From positions 1-6,132 of the forward strand of contig JAGBIR010000039.1 in NCBI GenBank assembly GCA_017934845.1: a stretch of 6,132 nucleotides of DNA. Direction: 5' to 3'. Source of the stretch: Alistipes sp. (GTDB lineage: Bacteria > Bacteroidota > Bacteroidia > Bacteroidales > Rikenellaceae). Position 1 is the first letter of the stretch. Each line of letters starts with the position of its first letter. The position numbers and the translations under genes were made by a program. The notes under the pieces were generated by a model. That model did not search any database, was not told where the DNA came from, and saw only the letters and a program-made list of their open reading frames with translations. This document shows, one piece after another, positions 5,118 to 6,132 of the stretch.

Positions 5118-6132
5118 TTAATTCGTCGTATCGGTTAAGAGTGGTGCGCCTTGCTCCTCCCAATTTTTAACTATCGAGAGTGCGCGATTATAGAACTCGT
5201 TCACTCGCGGATTTATCCAACGATAAAATGCCGACGTACCATACAGACGCTGTGCCACCATAGCCGACAGCTGCTCACGCATAATTTCATTCGAGGTAGC
5301 AAAACCCTCCTCATCGAACGTCACGCCCCTCTTTTCAGCAATTTCAACCAGCTGCGACATATCCTTATCACTCAAGCCAAAGCCAGCATTAAAATCCTCA
5401 AAAGTAGGGTAGCGCGACTGAATACGATTGCGATTTTTATCGAGATAATCCAGCAGAAAATCGTTATAAGCACCCGACGCAATAAGTTTTACCATATAGT
5501 TGCTCACCTGCGTAGTGTCATTCTCGATGATAATATCGGGCGATATTCCGCCGCCACCATATACCGTACGCCCATTACGAAGTGTCTTATATGCAGGACG
5601 TTCCATCGCCGTAGAGTCAGCCTGCTCGCCTCGAAGTCGTGCCACATAATCCTTATAATAAGCATCCTTGTCGCCCTGCTTGTAGGGTCGCTGAATCACA
5701 CGCCCCGACGGAGTGTGGTATCGTGCCACCGTAATTCTCACAGCCGACCCATCACCCAATGGGATTTGTCGCTGCACCAGACCCTTACCAAAGCTCTCGC
5801 GACCTACGACAATGCCGCGATCCCAATCCTGTATTGCGCCCGAAACAATCTCGCTTGCCGATGCCGATGCTTCATCTATCAGCACCACAACACGACCATC
5901 GAACTCTCCACCTCGCTGACTCGAGAAGTACTCCGGCTCGACGGCTCGCCCCTCGATATAGACAACCAACGACTCTGCCGGCAGGAAATAGCCAGCCATA
6001 TCGATAGCCTGATTCAACAAGCCACCGCCATTACCGCGCAAATCAAGAATGAGTGATTCAATCTTTGGCATAGACGCCATAGCCTCGCGAAACTCCGCCA
6101 TCGTAGTATTACCAAAGCGATTAACCTTGATA
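5118..6132 (-). CDS. S41 carboxyl-terminal processing peptidase (CtpA/Prc family), C-terminal 337 residues; 5' end outside the window
   Basis: A periplasmic serine protease that trims proteins at or near the C-terminus. The frame is open through the right edge (IKVNRFGNTTMAEFREAM), so the methionine at 6101 is internal; a signal peptide and the PDZ domain should lie beyond the window. Numbering from the edge, LDLRGNGGGLL (29-39) is the conserved strand-loop. The block ASASASE (88-94) carries the nucleophile Ser91, and SFGKG (113-117) carries the general base Lys116, 25 residues later as in E. coli Prc. GGGGISPDI marks the end of the protease core. The remaining C-terminal region of about 140 residues is mostly helical and typical of the long Bacteroidota members; I assign it no function. 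The TAA stop is two bases before the mnmA ATG, indicating co-transcription and likely translational coupling. The catalytic dyad is intact. Confidence 0.95.
   Translation of the reverse strand, partial: IKVNRFGNTTMAEFREAMASMPKIESLILDLRGNGGGLLNQAIDMAGYFLPAESLVVYIEGRAVEPEYFSSQRGGEFDGRVVVLIDEASASASEIVSGAIQDWDRGIVVGRESFGKGLVQRQIPLGDGSAVRITVARYHTPSGRVIQRPYKQGDKDAYYKDYVARLRGEQADSTAMERPAYKTLRNGRTVYGGGGISPDIIIENDTTQVSNYMVKLIASGAYNDFLLDYLDKNRNRIQSRYPTFEDFNAGFGLSDKDMSQLVEIAEKRGVTFDEEGFATSNEIMREQLSAMVAQRLYGTSAFYRWINPRVNEFYNRALSIVKNWEEQGAPLLTDTTN

Noticed and set aside
4084..5163. UGA-as-glycine genetic code (as in Gracilibacteria/SR1) to explain the mnmA TGA
   Set aside because: Glycine would fit the aligned E. 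coli position, but all other glycines in the window use GGN codons and the genes look like Bacteroidota.
5151..6056. Long plus-strand open frame (301 codons) opposite the S41 peptidase
   Set aside because: The minus-strand frame has a clear catalytic dyad and family motifs. The plus-strand translation shows no domain and is rich in Arg/His/Thr/Ile, as expected of an antisense shadow.
1..6132. tRNA, rRNA, insertion sequence, phage or defence genes
   Set aside because: No cloverleaf, rRNA, transposase, integrase or defence-type domain was recognised; the genes are housekeeping types in tight chromosomal order.

Overview
The window looks like ordinary chromosomal DNA of a member of the Bacteroidota, most likely order Bacteroidales. 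The pointers are a DnaE with a charged coiled-coil insertion in its PHP domain, three exact -7 elements of the Bacteroidota sigma factor (TAnnTTTG), weak or absent Shine-Dalgarno sequences, and homologue styles typical of gut Bacteroidales (an MnmA with a PCTVCN motif, a long S41 peptidase). A Rikenellaceae/Alistipes-like source is a guess.

Layout from the left. Positions 1-653 (minus) hold the N-terminal 217 codons of dnaE, the replicative DNA polymerase III alpha subunit. A 288-base gap (654-941) contains no gene but is unusually structured: seven TGTTACA/TGTAACA heptamers at 714-774, then a mosaic of short hairpins and a 27-base direct repeat 80 bases apart. Positions 942-2318 (minus) encode a membrane-anchored serine hydrolase of the class C beta-lactamase/esterase family. 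A 146-base divergent promoter region separates it from a small plus-strand DUF2007 gene (2465-2683), which ends five bases from the convergent aroE stop.

Positions 2689-6132 form a minus-strand gene string, in transcription order: S41 carboxyl-terminal processing peptidase (its 5' part lies outside the window), mnmA, a DedA/VTT membrane protein, and aroE. S41-mnmA and DedA-aroE are separated by two bases each, suggesting translational coupling. A second promoter appears to sit between mnmA and the DedA gene. The products belong to unrelated housekeeping roles (envelope proteolysis, tRNA wobble thiolation, membrane lipid or ion homeostasis, shikimate pathway), so this looks like a convenience operon.

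The most notable observation is that mnmA carries an in-frame TGA at codon 186, three codons after the second catalytic cysteine, while the reading frame is intact on both sides. It is most simply a recent nonsense mutation or a sequence error; recoding is a less likely but testable alternative. I see no defence system, mobile element, CRISPR array or RNA gene, and no convincing new multi-gene system.
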